Shown here piece by piece: positions 13,515 to 20,271 of a DNA stretch of 20,297 nucleotides. The stretch is taken from IMG/VR virus record IMGVR_UViG_3300036980_000310, positions 1-20,297 of that record. The stretch is one strand, 5' to 3'. The position numbers and the translations under genes are program-made. The notes beneath the pieces were generated by a model. The model saw nothing but the letters and a program-made list of their open reading frames with translations. It was not told the origin of the DNA and searched no databases. The stretch is from a virus. How positions within the stretch are numbered: the first letter of the stretch is position 1; each line of letters opens with the position of its first letter.

Positions 13515-15604
13515 TGTTCGGCCGCCACCCTTACTCTGGGCGGCCGTACGGCTCGAACGCGAACGTCGCGGGCGCGGCGAGCATCAACTGCTCGGTCAAC
13601 AAGACCCTCGGCGCAATGACTTGCGTCGCGACGGGCACGTCTCAGATCAATGGCTCGGTCGTCAAAACTCTCGGAGCAATGACGTCGGCGTCGACGGCGG
13701 CAGCTCGAATCAAAGGCCGTGTCACGGTCGCGGGCCGCAACTTGTCGTTCATGTGGGGCGCCGAATCGACCACGCTCGGCGCGGCAGACTTCAGCCTCAA
13801 CGACACGACCGCGACGGCAAATAATGCCGTCACGATCTCGGGTACTGCGGCGCTAGCTGGGTCTAACGGCATCCTCGTAGACGGGGCGGATGAGTACTAC
13901 CGCTTCGATACGACAGATATCATCGACCGGGTCAAGGGCGCGCACTCGATCTTGTTCCGGGTCCAGAGCCTGACGAACGGCGCGATACTGTTCTACCATC
14001 GCGGCACGGTAATCCAAGATCACATTTCGCTCTCCGTCAACTCGAACGGAAGCGTGTTCTATGAAATCCGCGTCAACGGCGGCGGCGGAAATAGTTTTAC
14101 CACGCCGGCCGGTTTGATTGCGCTCGACACGACGTACGGCGCAATCGCCCGTTGGGACAGCGACCTCGAAATCCTGCGCTTCGAGCTCTATAACTCGAGC
14201 GGCGCACTTCTGTTCGTGCAAGAGTCGAGCGCGGCGTTCGTTCCGCCGGTCGCGTTCGATCTCGCGAATGGCTTCCAGCTCGGCCACTCCTCTGGTGGCG
14301 GCGGCTCTCCAAGTTTTTATCTTGACAACGTCCGCGTCTCGAAGTCGGTCTGGGAAGAGCTGCAGAACAACCTGTTCATCACCGACGTAGCGAACTACAC
14401 GTCGCGCACGCTCGGAGCGATGACGTCGGCCGCCACTGGCGCCGTGCAGGTCAAGGCCTCGGTTGCGAAGACACTCGACGCGATGACTTGCGTCTCCACC
14501 GGGACCGTCTCGACCGCGTCGTCGAACGGCATCGTCAACGCGACCCTCGGAGCGATGACGTGTGTCGCCACCGTCGCGACGCAAGTCAAAGGCTCAACCA
14601 ACGCCACGCTTGGCGCGATGACGTCGGCGGCCACGGCTGCCGTGCAGGTGAAAGGCTCTACCAGCGCCACGCTCGGTGCGCTGGTGTCGACATCGGCCGC
14701 CGCGGTTCAGGTCAAAGGCACGACGGCGAAGACTCTCGGGGACATGACGTGCGTGTCGACTGGCACCGTCGTCACCCCCGGAATCATCTGCCAGCTGATC
14801 CTCGGCACCCTCGGAGCGATGACGTCGTCCTCGGCGGTCGCGACGCAGGTCAAGGGCACGGTAGCGAAGACTCTCGGGGCGATGACGTCGTCTGCCGCCG
14901 TCTCGACGACGATCAGCGGATCGCTGGCGAAGACTCTCGGAGCAATGACGCTCGTCGCGACCGCGTCGGCCGGCGGAGCAAACGGCATCGTCAACGCCAC
15001 GCTCGGGGCGATGACGGCGGCCTCGACTGCGACGGCGCAGATCAAGGGCACGCTGGCGAAGACTCTCGGAGCGATGACGGCCGTCTCGACGACCGCCGTG
15101 CAGGTCAAGGGCACGACAGCCCGCACGCTCGGCGCCATGACGTCGGTCGCGACGGCCGCCGTGCAGGTCAAGGGCACGACCGCGCGGACGCTTGGCGCCC
15201 TGACGCTCGTCTCGACCGGCACCGTCAGCGATGCGCCGCGCGTCGCCACGCTGGCCCAGACGCTCGGCGCGATGACGGCCGTCTCGACCGCCGTCGCTCC
15301 AGTGAAGGCCACGTCCGCGCCCACGCTCGGCGGCATGGCGTCTGTCTCGACGGCAGCGGTGCTGGTCGCTGGAGCATTCTCTCGCACGCTCGGAGAGATG
15401 ACCTGCGACGCAACCGCCGGGGCCATGTTCCCCATCACCGGCACGGTCGCCAAGGTGCTAGACGGCATGACGTGCGTCGCGCGCGGGGGCGACGACGACT
15501 GGACAGAATTCCCCGGAGACTCAGGGATTTGGACGGAGCGGCTCGACGCGGCCGGCACGTGGACCCCGCGCGGCGCGGCGGCCGGCACGTGGGCTCCCCT
15601 GTAA
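13514..15604 (+). CDS. Repeat-containing tail-fibre/adhesin-like protein with LamG-like domain, 696 aa
   Basis: Probably a virion appendage. Residues 31-72 hold two copies of a 21-residue repeat of the type TLGAMTS-A-T-A-V-VKG. Residues about 75-290 form a globular, non-repetitive domain (IDRVKGAHSILFRVQSL, then LFYHRGT, DTTYGAIARWDS and FYLDNVRVSKSVWEEL) that resembles a LamG/concanavalin-like lectin sandwich. Seventeen further repeats run from residue 299 to about 660, and the tail has two GTW motifs (AAGTWTPRG, AAGTWAPL). The globular domain thus interrupts a repeat array. Repeat units alternate a beta-strand pattern and could form an extended shaft, with the lectin domain binding glycan. 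The gene follows the glycine-rich trio with a one-base overlap. The fold assignments are by eye. Confidence 0.85.
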   Translation: MFGRHPYSGRPYGSNANVAGAASINCSVNKTLGAMTCVATGTSQINGSVVKTLGAMTSASTAAARIKGRVTVAGRNLSFMWGAESTTLGAADFSLNDTTATANNAVTISGTAALAGSNGILVDGADEYYRFDTTDIIDRVKGAHSILFRVQSLTNGAILFYHRGTVIQDHISLSVNSNGSVFYEIRVNGGGGNSFTTPAGLIALDTTYGAIARWDSDLEILRFELYNSSGALLFVQESSAAFVPPVAFDLANGFQLGHSSGGGGSPSFYLDNVRVSKSVWEELQNNLFITDVANYTSRTLGAMTSAATGAVQVKASVAKTLDAMTCVSTGTVSTASSNGIVNATLGAMTCVATVATQVKGSTNATLGAMTSAATAAVQVKGSTSATLGALVSTSAAAVQVKGTTAKTLGDMTCVSTGTVVTPGIICQLILGTLGAMTSSSAVATQVKGTVAKTLGAMTSSAAVSTTISGSLAKTLGAMTLVATASAGGANGIVNATLGAMTAASTATAQIKGTLAKTLGAMTAVSTTAVQVKGTTARTLGAMTSVATAAVQVKGTTARTLGALTLVSTGTVSDAPRVATLAQTLGAMTAVSTAVAPVKATSAPTLGGMASVSTAAVLVAGAFSRTLGEMTCDATAGAMFPITGTVAKVLDGMTCVARGGDDDWTEFPGDSGIWTERLDAAGTWTPRGAAAGTWAPL
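13604..13729 (+). repeat. First two copies of the 21-residue repeat
   Basis: Two adjacent 63-base units begin at 13604 and 13667, each encoding TLGAMT at the start. They are separated from the main array by about 680 bases that encode the LamG-like domain, showing that this domain sits inside the array rather than at its end. Confidence 0.85.
14408..15490 (+). repeat. Main array of seventeen 63-base coding repeats
   Basis: The unit is 63 bases (21 codons) with consensus TLGAMTS-V-AT-A-AVQVKGT-TAK. Three to four units are extended to 24-25 codons by inserts such as SSNGIVNA, PGIICQLILG and DAPRVATLA. GGNGIVNA-type inserts recur twice, so longer repeats of several units may also have been duplicated. 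The first half (TLGAMT) is nearly invariant and the second half varies. Degenerate units lie at the end (VLDGMTCVA). Such arrays can gain or lose units by recombination or slippage. Confidence 0.9.
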
Positions 15605-15605
15605 T

Positions 15606-15643
15606 TACAATAGACTAGCGGCCTGACCGGTACCGGTAGCCGC
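15606..15643 (+). other. AT-rich -10-like box and hairpin in the gap before the short-fibre gene
   Basis: The 65-base gap 15605-15669 holds TACAAT (15606-15611), a five-of-six match to a -10 box that stands out in GC-rich sequence, but no convincing -35 at the right distance. It is followed by a hairpin: GCGGC (15618-15622) pairs with GCCGC (15639-15643), enclosing ACCG/CGGT around a GTAC loop. No T tract follows, so it is not a standard terminator. It could be a weak or activated promoter with a 5' leader hairpin, an RNA-processing site, or chance. Confidence 0.3.
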
Positions 15644-15669
15644 CATACCACAAGCTCGAGGCGAACACA

Positions 15670-16284
15670 ATGGCCGATACATTCACCCCCGTCTACGGTT
15701 GGACGAAGCCCGAAGTCGGCGCGTCTGCGACCACGTGGGGCGGCAAGCTGAACGACGACCTCGACGACATCGACTTCGAGCTGGACGCGGTCTCAGATCT
15801 GGTGGCCCTGCGGCTGCCGCTGGCCGGCGGCACGCTCTCCGGCTTCCTGACGCTACACGCAGACCCTGACGCGGACATGAAGGCTGCGACAAAGCAGTAT
15901 GCTGACCTGAAGGCGCCCATCGCGTCGCCGACCTTCACGGGGACCGCATCATTCGCACGCGCGCGCACGCCGTCAGTTGCCGTGGCGATCTCAGCCGGAG
16001 TGCTGACCATCGACTGCGCCCTCTCGAACGTCTTCACGGTGGCGATGAACCAGAACATCACGTCCATCGTGATGAACAACGTCTCGGACGGACACAGCGC
16101 CGTCATCCGCTTCAAGCAGGATGCGACCGGCTCACGCACGTGGACCCTGCCGGCGACGTTCTACTTTGCCGCCGGCCTGAACCCAGTGCTCTCCACGCCA
16201 GCCAACACGGTCGACGAGATGTCGATGACGTACTACAGCGACATCGCCGCGTGGACGTGCGCGCTGTCGAAGGCGCTGTCGTGA
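15670..16284 (+). CDS. Short tail-fibre-like protein, 204 aa
   Basis: The N-terminal part MADTFTPVYGWTKPEVGASATTWG followed by KLNDDLDDIDFELDAV is typical of phage tail-fibre N-termini that bind the tail. LPLAGGTLSGFLTLHADP and MKAATKQYADLKAP are the recurring tail-fibre repeat motif (LAGG-T-G-L, A-KQYVD). The C-terminal 90 residues are a beta-rich domain (VAVAISAGVLTID through YYSDIAAWTCALSKALS) that may be a tip or chaperone-binding region. A GAGGCGA ribosome-binding site lies about 8 bases before the ATG. It is the first gene after the 65-base gap that may carry a promoter, and its stop overlaps the next start (GTGA). Confidence 0.85.
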   Translation: MADTFTPVYGWTKPEVGASATTWGGKLNDDLDDIDFELDAVSDLVALRLPLAGGTLSGFLTLHADPDADMKAATKQYADLKAPIASPTFTGTASFARARTPSVAVAISAGVLTIDCALSNVFTVAMNQNITSIVMNNVSDGHSAVIRFKQDATGSRTWTLPATFYFAAGLNPVLSTPANTVDEMSMTYYSDIAAWTCALSKALS

Positions 16285-16661
16285 CCTTTGCGGTAAAGAA
16301 GCGGGTCGAAGTGACAGTGCTGACCGTCTCTGGAACGCCATGCAGCGGAAATGACAGCGACTTCTCTGGGTGTGGAGCCGTCACGACGGGCGAAGGCGGC
16401 GGTCAAGCGGACCCGGCACTTGTCATCTCGAACGGCAGCGGGTCGTACACGTATCTTTGGCAGCAGGTCGGGACGCCGGCGCAATCCGGTCCGTACAACT
16501 GCAGTAGCGCGACGACTAGAAATCCGACGTGGAACAATATCGTGTGCGACGGCGACGACCCGACCAGTGAAGACTGGCAAGTGACCGTGACAGACTCGGT
16601 GACTGGCGAGGTTGCGACAACACAGATCGGCGTGACGCTCATCTGGACGAACCTGACTTGA
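16281..16661 (+). CDS. PKD/Ig-like domain protein, 126 aa
   Basis: Starts with GTG in a GTGA overlap with the upstream stop. An ATG-led extension to 16140 would overlap 145 bases of the fibre gene and was rejected. After the start (TFAVKKRVEVTVLTVSG) the protein carries a beta-sandwich-like pattern: ALVISNGSGSYTYLWQQVG, then SEDWQVTVTDSVTGEVATTQ and IGVTLIWTNL, resembling a PKD or bacterial Ig-like domain. Four cysteines in two pairs (positions about 16 and 25, then about 74 and 90) may form disulphides. Such domains decorate tails or fibres and bind cell-surface sugars. The role is inferred. Confidence 0.78.
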   Translation: MTFAVKKRVEVTVLTVSGTPCSGNDSDFSGCGAVTTGEGGGQADPALVISNGSGSYTYLWQQVGTPAQSGPYNCSSATTRNPTWNNIVCDGDDPTSEDWQVTVTDSVTGEVATTQIGVTLIWTNLT

Positions 16662-17137
16662 CGACCATCGCCTACGACGGCGAGTCTCTGGCCGCAGACT
16701 CGCAGGAAACGTCGGAGACAGAGGCGGGCGGCGCGACGAAGCACGTGTGCGCGAAGCTGTTCAGGAAGCGCGTCGGCGAAGGCCGGAAAGCGTACGACGT
16801 CATCATCGCCACGGCGGGTGAGACGTTTCCGGGGATGGTGTTCGTCGACTGGTACGGGAGCGGGAAAGATATACCGCGCGTGCTGATCGACCACGACCCG
16901 GACTTCACGGTCCTGATCCTGACGCCGCACGGGCTGCTCGAGGCTGACAAGTACTGCCGGCCGATTGAGCGGACGGAGAAGTTCTACGCCATCGGGTCAG
17001 GCCGCAAGGAAGCGCTGGCGGCGATGGCCTGCGGAAAGTCCGCGGCTGACGCGGTGAGGATCGCGGCGAGGTTCGACAACTACACTGGTGGTCGCGTGAT
17101 CACAATGAAGCTCGACGACAATGGAAAGGGAAAGTGA
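16658..17137 (+). CDS. HslV/proteasome-like Ntn hydrolase (threonine protease fold), 159 aa
   Basis: After Met removal the sequence begins TTIAYDGESLAADSQ. The N-terminal Thr is the nucleophile position of proteasome beta and HslV subunits, and a lysine at residue 33 (CAKLF) lies where HslV has its catalytic Lys. YAIGSGRKEALAAM at 110-123 matches the HslV AIGSGG-ALAA loop, followed by SAADAVRIAARFDNYTGGRV as in the family's last helix and strand. Length is slightly short (HslV about 175). It starts with TTG in a 4-base TTGA overlap. No ATPase partner (HslU) is visible here, so it may use host unfoldases, act on virion or lysis proteins, or have lost activity. Identity is good. The substrate is unknown. 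Confidence 0.82.
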   Translation: MTTIAYDGESLAADSQETSETEAGGATKHVCAKLFRKRVGEGRKAYDVIIATAGETFPGMVFVDWYGSGKDIPRVLIDHDPDFTVLILTPHGLLEADKYCRPIERTEKFYAIGSGRKEALAAMACGKSAADAVRIAARFDNYTGGRVITMKLDDNGKGK

Positions 17138-17138
17138 C

Positions 17139-17438
17139 ATGGAGCCAACGAACATCGACGCCGTGCAAGTCAGCTGGCTGTGGAAGCTGCTGAGTGCCGT
17201 CGGCGCAATAGCCGGCGTGCTGGTCGCGGCCTTCTGGAAGCGGATGGAGTCGCGCGTCGCGATGCTCGAAACGCGAGAGGTCGCGCTCGAGGCGAGCTTC
17301 GCGAAGCACACGGACCTTGCCGAAGTCAACCAGAACCTTCGTGAGCTGTCAGTGAAGATCGACCGCGCGAACGAGCGGGCCGACGAGCGGGGCCAACGGC
17401 TGATGGAGTTGCTGATCAGCAGACAGGCGCAAGTCTGA
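17139..17438 (+). CDS. Membrane-anchored coiled-coil protein, possible lysis/holin-related, 99 aa
   Basis: One membrane segment (residues about 12-33, WLWKLLSAVGAIAGVLVAAF) followed by a charged helical tail (34-95) with heptad-like pattern (RMESRVAMLETREVALE through LSVKIDRANERADERGQRLMELL), consistent with a coiled coil. The start ATG at 17139 was preferred over the in-frame 17121 because GGGA is well spaced and the stop of the preceding gene is one base away. Position directly before nuclease, endolysin and holin makes a holin, antiholin or spanin-like role plausible. It lacks the lipobox expected of an outer-membrane spanin. The function is not proven. Confidence 0.75.
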   Translation: MEPTNIDAVQVSWLWKLLSAVGAIAGVLVAAFWKRMESRVAMLETREVALEASFAKHTDLAEVNQNLRELSVKIDRANERADERGQRLMELLISRQAQV

Positions 17439-17503
17439 CTACGCCGCAAGAGAAGCAGAGCCTGCGAGACAAGCGCTGGGCCCTCAACAACCCGCAGTCG
17501 TAC

Positions 17504-17803
17504 ATGCGGAGCTCGGCACGAGGCCGGGCGCGCAAGTGCAACATCGAGTTCGACCTCGTCGCTGAAGACATCGTCATCCCGACACACTGCCCCGTGCTCG
17601 GCATCGAGCTGAAGAGCGGAATCGGGACCGGGCGAGGGCCCAATGACGACTCACCGACGATTGACCGGATAGACAGCAGCCTCGGGTACGTGCGTGGCAA
17701 CGTCATGGTGATGAGCGCGAAAGCGAACAGCATGAAGCACAGCGCGAACCCTGACGAGCTGCTGAAGTTTGCAGAGTGGATTTTCTCCACGTACAAGAGG
17801 TAG
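17504..17803 (+). CDS. HNH-like endonuclease family protein, at least 99 aa; start uncertain
   Basis: Contains HCPVLGIELKSG (residues 28-39), DDSPTIDRIDSSLGYVRGNV (48-67) and SAKANSMKHSA (71-81). The arrangement CPVLG, then S-P-T-x-DRID, GYV-x-GNV, and ANxxKxxA is the recurring pattern of small phage HNH-type nucleases. The second cysteine pair of zinc-bound relatives is absent. The frame stays open upstream, and the added residues (QEKQSLRDKRWALNNPQSY before MRSSARGRARKC) look like family N-termini, so translation may begin earlier, perhaps at the CTG at 17435 that overlaps the previous stop as CTGA. Phage HNH proteins next to packaging or lysis genes can aid DNA cutting or spread as homing elements. 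Here the role is unknown. Confidence 0.78.
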   Translation: MRSSARGRARKCNIEFDLVAEDIVIPTHCPVLGIELKSGIGTGRGPNDDSPTIDRIDSSLGYVRGNVMVMSAKANSMKHSANPDELLKFAEWIFSTYKR

Positions 17804-17806
17804 CCG

Positions 17807-18331
17807 ATGAGCCCAGCATTCTTGCGCGCCGCGCAGTTCGTCCTCTCCAAGCAGATCGAGGGCGGGCTCTCGCTGGATCCAGACGACCGTGGAAACTGGA
17901 CCGGGGGCGCGAAGGGCGTCGGAGAGCTGAAGGGCTCGAAGTACGGGATCAGCGCCATGCGCTACCCGCACCTCGACATCCATTCGCTGACCGTCGAGCA
18001 GGCGCGCGAGGTCTACTGGCGCGACTACTGGTGCGCGCACCGGTGCGAAGACTTGCCGTCGAAGCTGGCGCTGGTCTACTTCGACGCCGTCGTGAACATG
18101 CGACCGGAAGACGCCGTGATGGCGCTCCAGCTGGCGCTGAACGTGAAAGCTGACGGCGTGATCGGGCCCGTGACCCTCGCCGCCGCTCGCGTCATGGATC
18201 AGGGCGAGTCGGTCCCCAATTTCCTCGCGGAGCGCGCCATGCGCTACGTGAGCTTCAAGCAGTTCCCGAAGTACGGACGCGGCTGGCTCGAGCGCGTCGT
18301 GCGTGCCGGGATGGAGGTCGCACGACCATGA
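17807..18331 (+). CDS. Endolysin, GH108 N-acetylmuramidase with C-terminal PG-binding domain, 174 aa
   Basis: Cleaves the peptidoglycan glycan strand at the end of infection. The catalytic motif IEGG (Glu18) followed by DPDDRGNWTGG, then GSKYGISAMRYP (43-54) and VYWRDYW are hallmarks of glycoside hydrolase family 108. The C-terminal half carries FDAVVNM and LQLALNVKADGVIGPVTL (107-124), the peptidoglycan-binding fold of this family. It has no signal peptide, so it needs the holin, which overlaps it by four bases (ATGA) downstream. Length is typical for the family. The start ATG follows the previous stop by three bases. Confidence 0.93.
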   Translation: MSPAFLRAAQFVLSKQIEGGLSLDPDDRGNWTGGAKGVGELKGSKYGISAMRYPHLDIHSLTVEQAREVYWRDYWCAHRCEDLPSKLALVYFDAVVNMRPEDAVMALQLALNVKADGVIGPVTLAAARVMDQGESVPNFLAERAMRYVSFKQFPKYGRGWLERVVRAGMEVARP

Positions 18332-18780
18332 GCTGGCTCAAGAAACTCTTCGGGGTCGCGGTGGACCCGGCAGGCGGCGTCGCAAACGCGGTGGCCGGCA
18401 CGGCCGAGCGGGTGGCCGACATCGTCGAGCGCTGGAAGCCGAGCGACGAGAAGCGGCACCAGATGTACATGGAAGTGAATCGCCTCGTGCAGGAGGCGCA
18501 GAAAGAGGCGCGCGGGTACGACCCTCGCTCGACTGGCGGCGGGATGTTCGGCGAGATCACGAACATCCTCGTCGACTCAGTCTCTCGTTTGATCCGTCCG
18601 GGCGTGACGATCCTTCTGGTCGGGGGCGTGTTTGGCTGGTGGGGCATCCACACCTCCACGCTTGACCCAATCGTCCTCGGCTGGGGCGAGGCCGTGATCG
18701 GCTTCTGGTTCGGCGCGCGCGTCCTGTTCAAGGACATCCCGCAGCTGATTCTCGCGGTCAAGGCCTCAAGGCAGAAATAA
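18328..18780 (+). CDS. Holin of the GTA-type (3TM) family, 150 aa
   Basis: Makes the inner membrane permeable so the endolysin can reach the wall. An amphipathic N-terminus (MSWLKKLFGVAVDPAGG) and a charged helical part (about 28-63) precede two membrane segments: 89-107 (IRPGVTILLVGGVFGWWG) and 115-135 (IVLGWGEAVIGFWFGARVLF). The motifs RPGVT, W-GEA and FWFGARVLFK are those I associate with the three-membrane-segment holin family first described for gene-transfer-agent release. Only two hydrophobic segments are convincing, the first region possibly acting as the third. It overlaps the muramidase by four bases and abuts the nozzle gene, so it is coupled to both. Its ending is strongly basic. 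Confidence 0.85.
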   Translation: MSWLKKLFGVAVDPAGGVANAVAGTAERVADIVERWKPSDEKRHQMYMEVNRLVQEAQKEARGYDPRSTGGGMFGEITNILVDSVSRLIRPGVTILLVGGVFGWWGIHTSTLDPIVLGWGEAVIGFWFGARVLFKDIPQLILAVKASRQK

Positions 18781-20271
18781 ATGCTCGCTCCCCTCGAAAT
18801 CCCGCCGGGGCTCTTCAGGAACGGCACCCAGTATCAGGTGCGCGGGCGCTGGTACATGGGCGACCGCGTGCGCTGGGTCAACGGACGCATGCGCCCTGTC
18901 GGCGGATGGCAGCGCATCACGACGAGCGCGCTCACCGGGAAGGGGCGCGAGATCCTGTCGTGGGGTGACAACTCGGCCGACCGGTGGATCGCCGTCGGCA
19001 CGAGCTCGAAGCTCTACGCCTCGCACGGCGACAGCACGTTCTACGACGTGACTCCGGCGGCGTTCGTCACCGGCCTCGACGACGCGACCGAGTCGTTCGG
19101 GTACGGCGGCGGCAACTACGGCGCCGGCACGTACGGCACGCCGCGCTCTGGTGGCACCTACATCCCGATGGCCCTCTGGCAGTTCGACAACTGGGGCCAG
19201 AACCTCGTCGCGTGCGCGCGGCAGGACGGCAAGATCTACGAGTGGGGGCTCGCCACCGGCACGCCGGCCGCGCAGATCACCAACTCTCCGGCCGACTGCG
19301 TCGGCCTCGTGGTCAGCGACCAGCGTCACATCATCGCCCTCGGGGCAGAGAACAACGGCCGGCGCGTGAAGTGGTGCGACAAAGAGAACAACACCGTCTG
19401 GACGCCGGCGTCGACGAACGAAGCTGGCTTCCTTGACCTGCAGACGCAGAGCAACATCCTCGCCGGCGTTCGCGCGGTCGGCCAGATCCTCGTCCTCACG
19501 CAGACTGACGCGCACGCGATGCGCTACATCGGCCAGCCGTTCATTTACTCGCGCGAGCGCGTCGGGGCGGAGTGCGGGCTCCTCTCGCCGGGGGCGCTGA
19601 TCAGCGTAGAGTCGGCCGCCTATTGGATGGGCAACGGACAGTTCTGGGCCTTCGACGGATCGCGCGTGCAGGAGCTCCCGTGTGACGTCGCCGATTACGT
19701 CTTCGGCAGCATGAACAAGATCCAGATCGAGAAGACAGTCGCCGGCCACAACCCGAAGTTCGGCGAAGTGTGGTGGCACTATCCCTCAAACGGATCGAAC
19801 GAGCCAGACCGGTACGTGTTCTACAACTACCGCGAAGGCTTCTGGTCGCTCGGCACGATGGCCCGCACCAGCTGGGACGCCGGCTCAATCTTCGGCTACC
19901 CGTACGCGATGGGCACCGACAATCACCTCTACCGCCACGAGGACGACTGGACCGACAACGGCGCGTCGATGTTCGCGAGCATCTACGCGGAGACCGGCGT
20001 CATCGAAATTGGAGACGGCGAGCGCACCGCGCACGTCAATCAGGTCATCACGGACGAAGAGACGCAAGGCGATCTCACGCTCTCCTTCAAGACGCGCTTC
20101 ACGCCGAGCGGCGCAGAGTACAACTACGGCCCGTACTCCGTGCGCGCTGACGGCTACACCGACATACGCCTCTCTGGGCGCCAGCTGACGATGAGGGTTG
20201 TCCCCACGGTCGACGAAGACTGGAGCCTCGGGCGCTTGCGCGGAGACATCACCCTCGGTGGCCGACGTTGA
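18781..20271 (+). CDS. Tail nozzle/packaged-DNA stabilisation protein (P22 gp10 / SU10-like), 496 aa
   Basis: Forms the tail tube tip below the adaptor ring and helps retain packaged DNA. The start MLAPLEIPPGLFRNGTQYQV, then RGRWYMGDRVRWVNGRMRPVGGW, follows the nozzle family. The repeated blade-like pattern of beta strands (LSWGDNSADRWIAVGTSSKLY, then NLVACARQDGKIYEWG, and later DRYVFYNYREGFWSLG) indicates a beta-propeller-like body. Trp and Asp-rich turns recur through the protein. Length is typical. ATG directly follows the holin stop (TAA then ATG). Its position after the lysis genes, far from the adaptor, is unusual. Confidence 0.87.
   Translation: MLAPLEIPPGLFRNGTQYQVRGRWYMGDRVRWVNGRMRPVGGWQRITTSALTGKGREILSWGDNSADRWIAVGTSSKLYASHGDSTFYDVTPAAFVTGLDDATESFGYGGGNYGAGTYGTPRSGGTYIPMALWQFDNWGQNLVACARQDGKIYEWGLATGTPAAQITNSPADCVGLVVSDQRHIIALGAENNGRRVKWCDKENNTVWTPASTNEAGFLDLQTQSNILAGVRAVGQILVLTQTDAHAMRYIGQPFIYSRERVGAECGLLSPGALISVESAAYWMGNGQFWAFDGSRVQELPCDVADYVFGSMNKIQIEKTVAGHNPKFGEVWWHYPSNGSNEPDRYVFYNYREGFWSLGTMARTSWDAGSIFGYPYAMGTDNHLYRHEDDWTDNGASMFASIYAETGVIEIGDGERTAHVNQVITDEETQGDLTLSFKTRFTPSGAEYNYGPYSVRADGYTDIRLSGRQLTMRVVPTVDEDWSLGRLRGDITLGGRR

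Noticed and set aside
14408-15490. CRISPR-like array of 63-base repeats
   Set aside because: Repeats are in frame with one protein, the spacing is continuous without unique spacers, and no cas gene is present.
16140-16280. Upstream ATG extending the PKD/Ig-like gene
   Set aside because: It would overlap the fibre gene by 145 bases and encode an Arg/Asp-rich shadow. The GTG at 16281 fits the overlap pattern.
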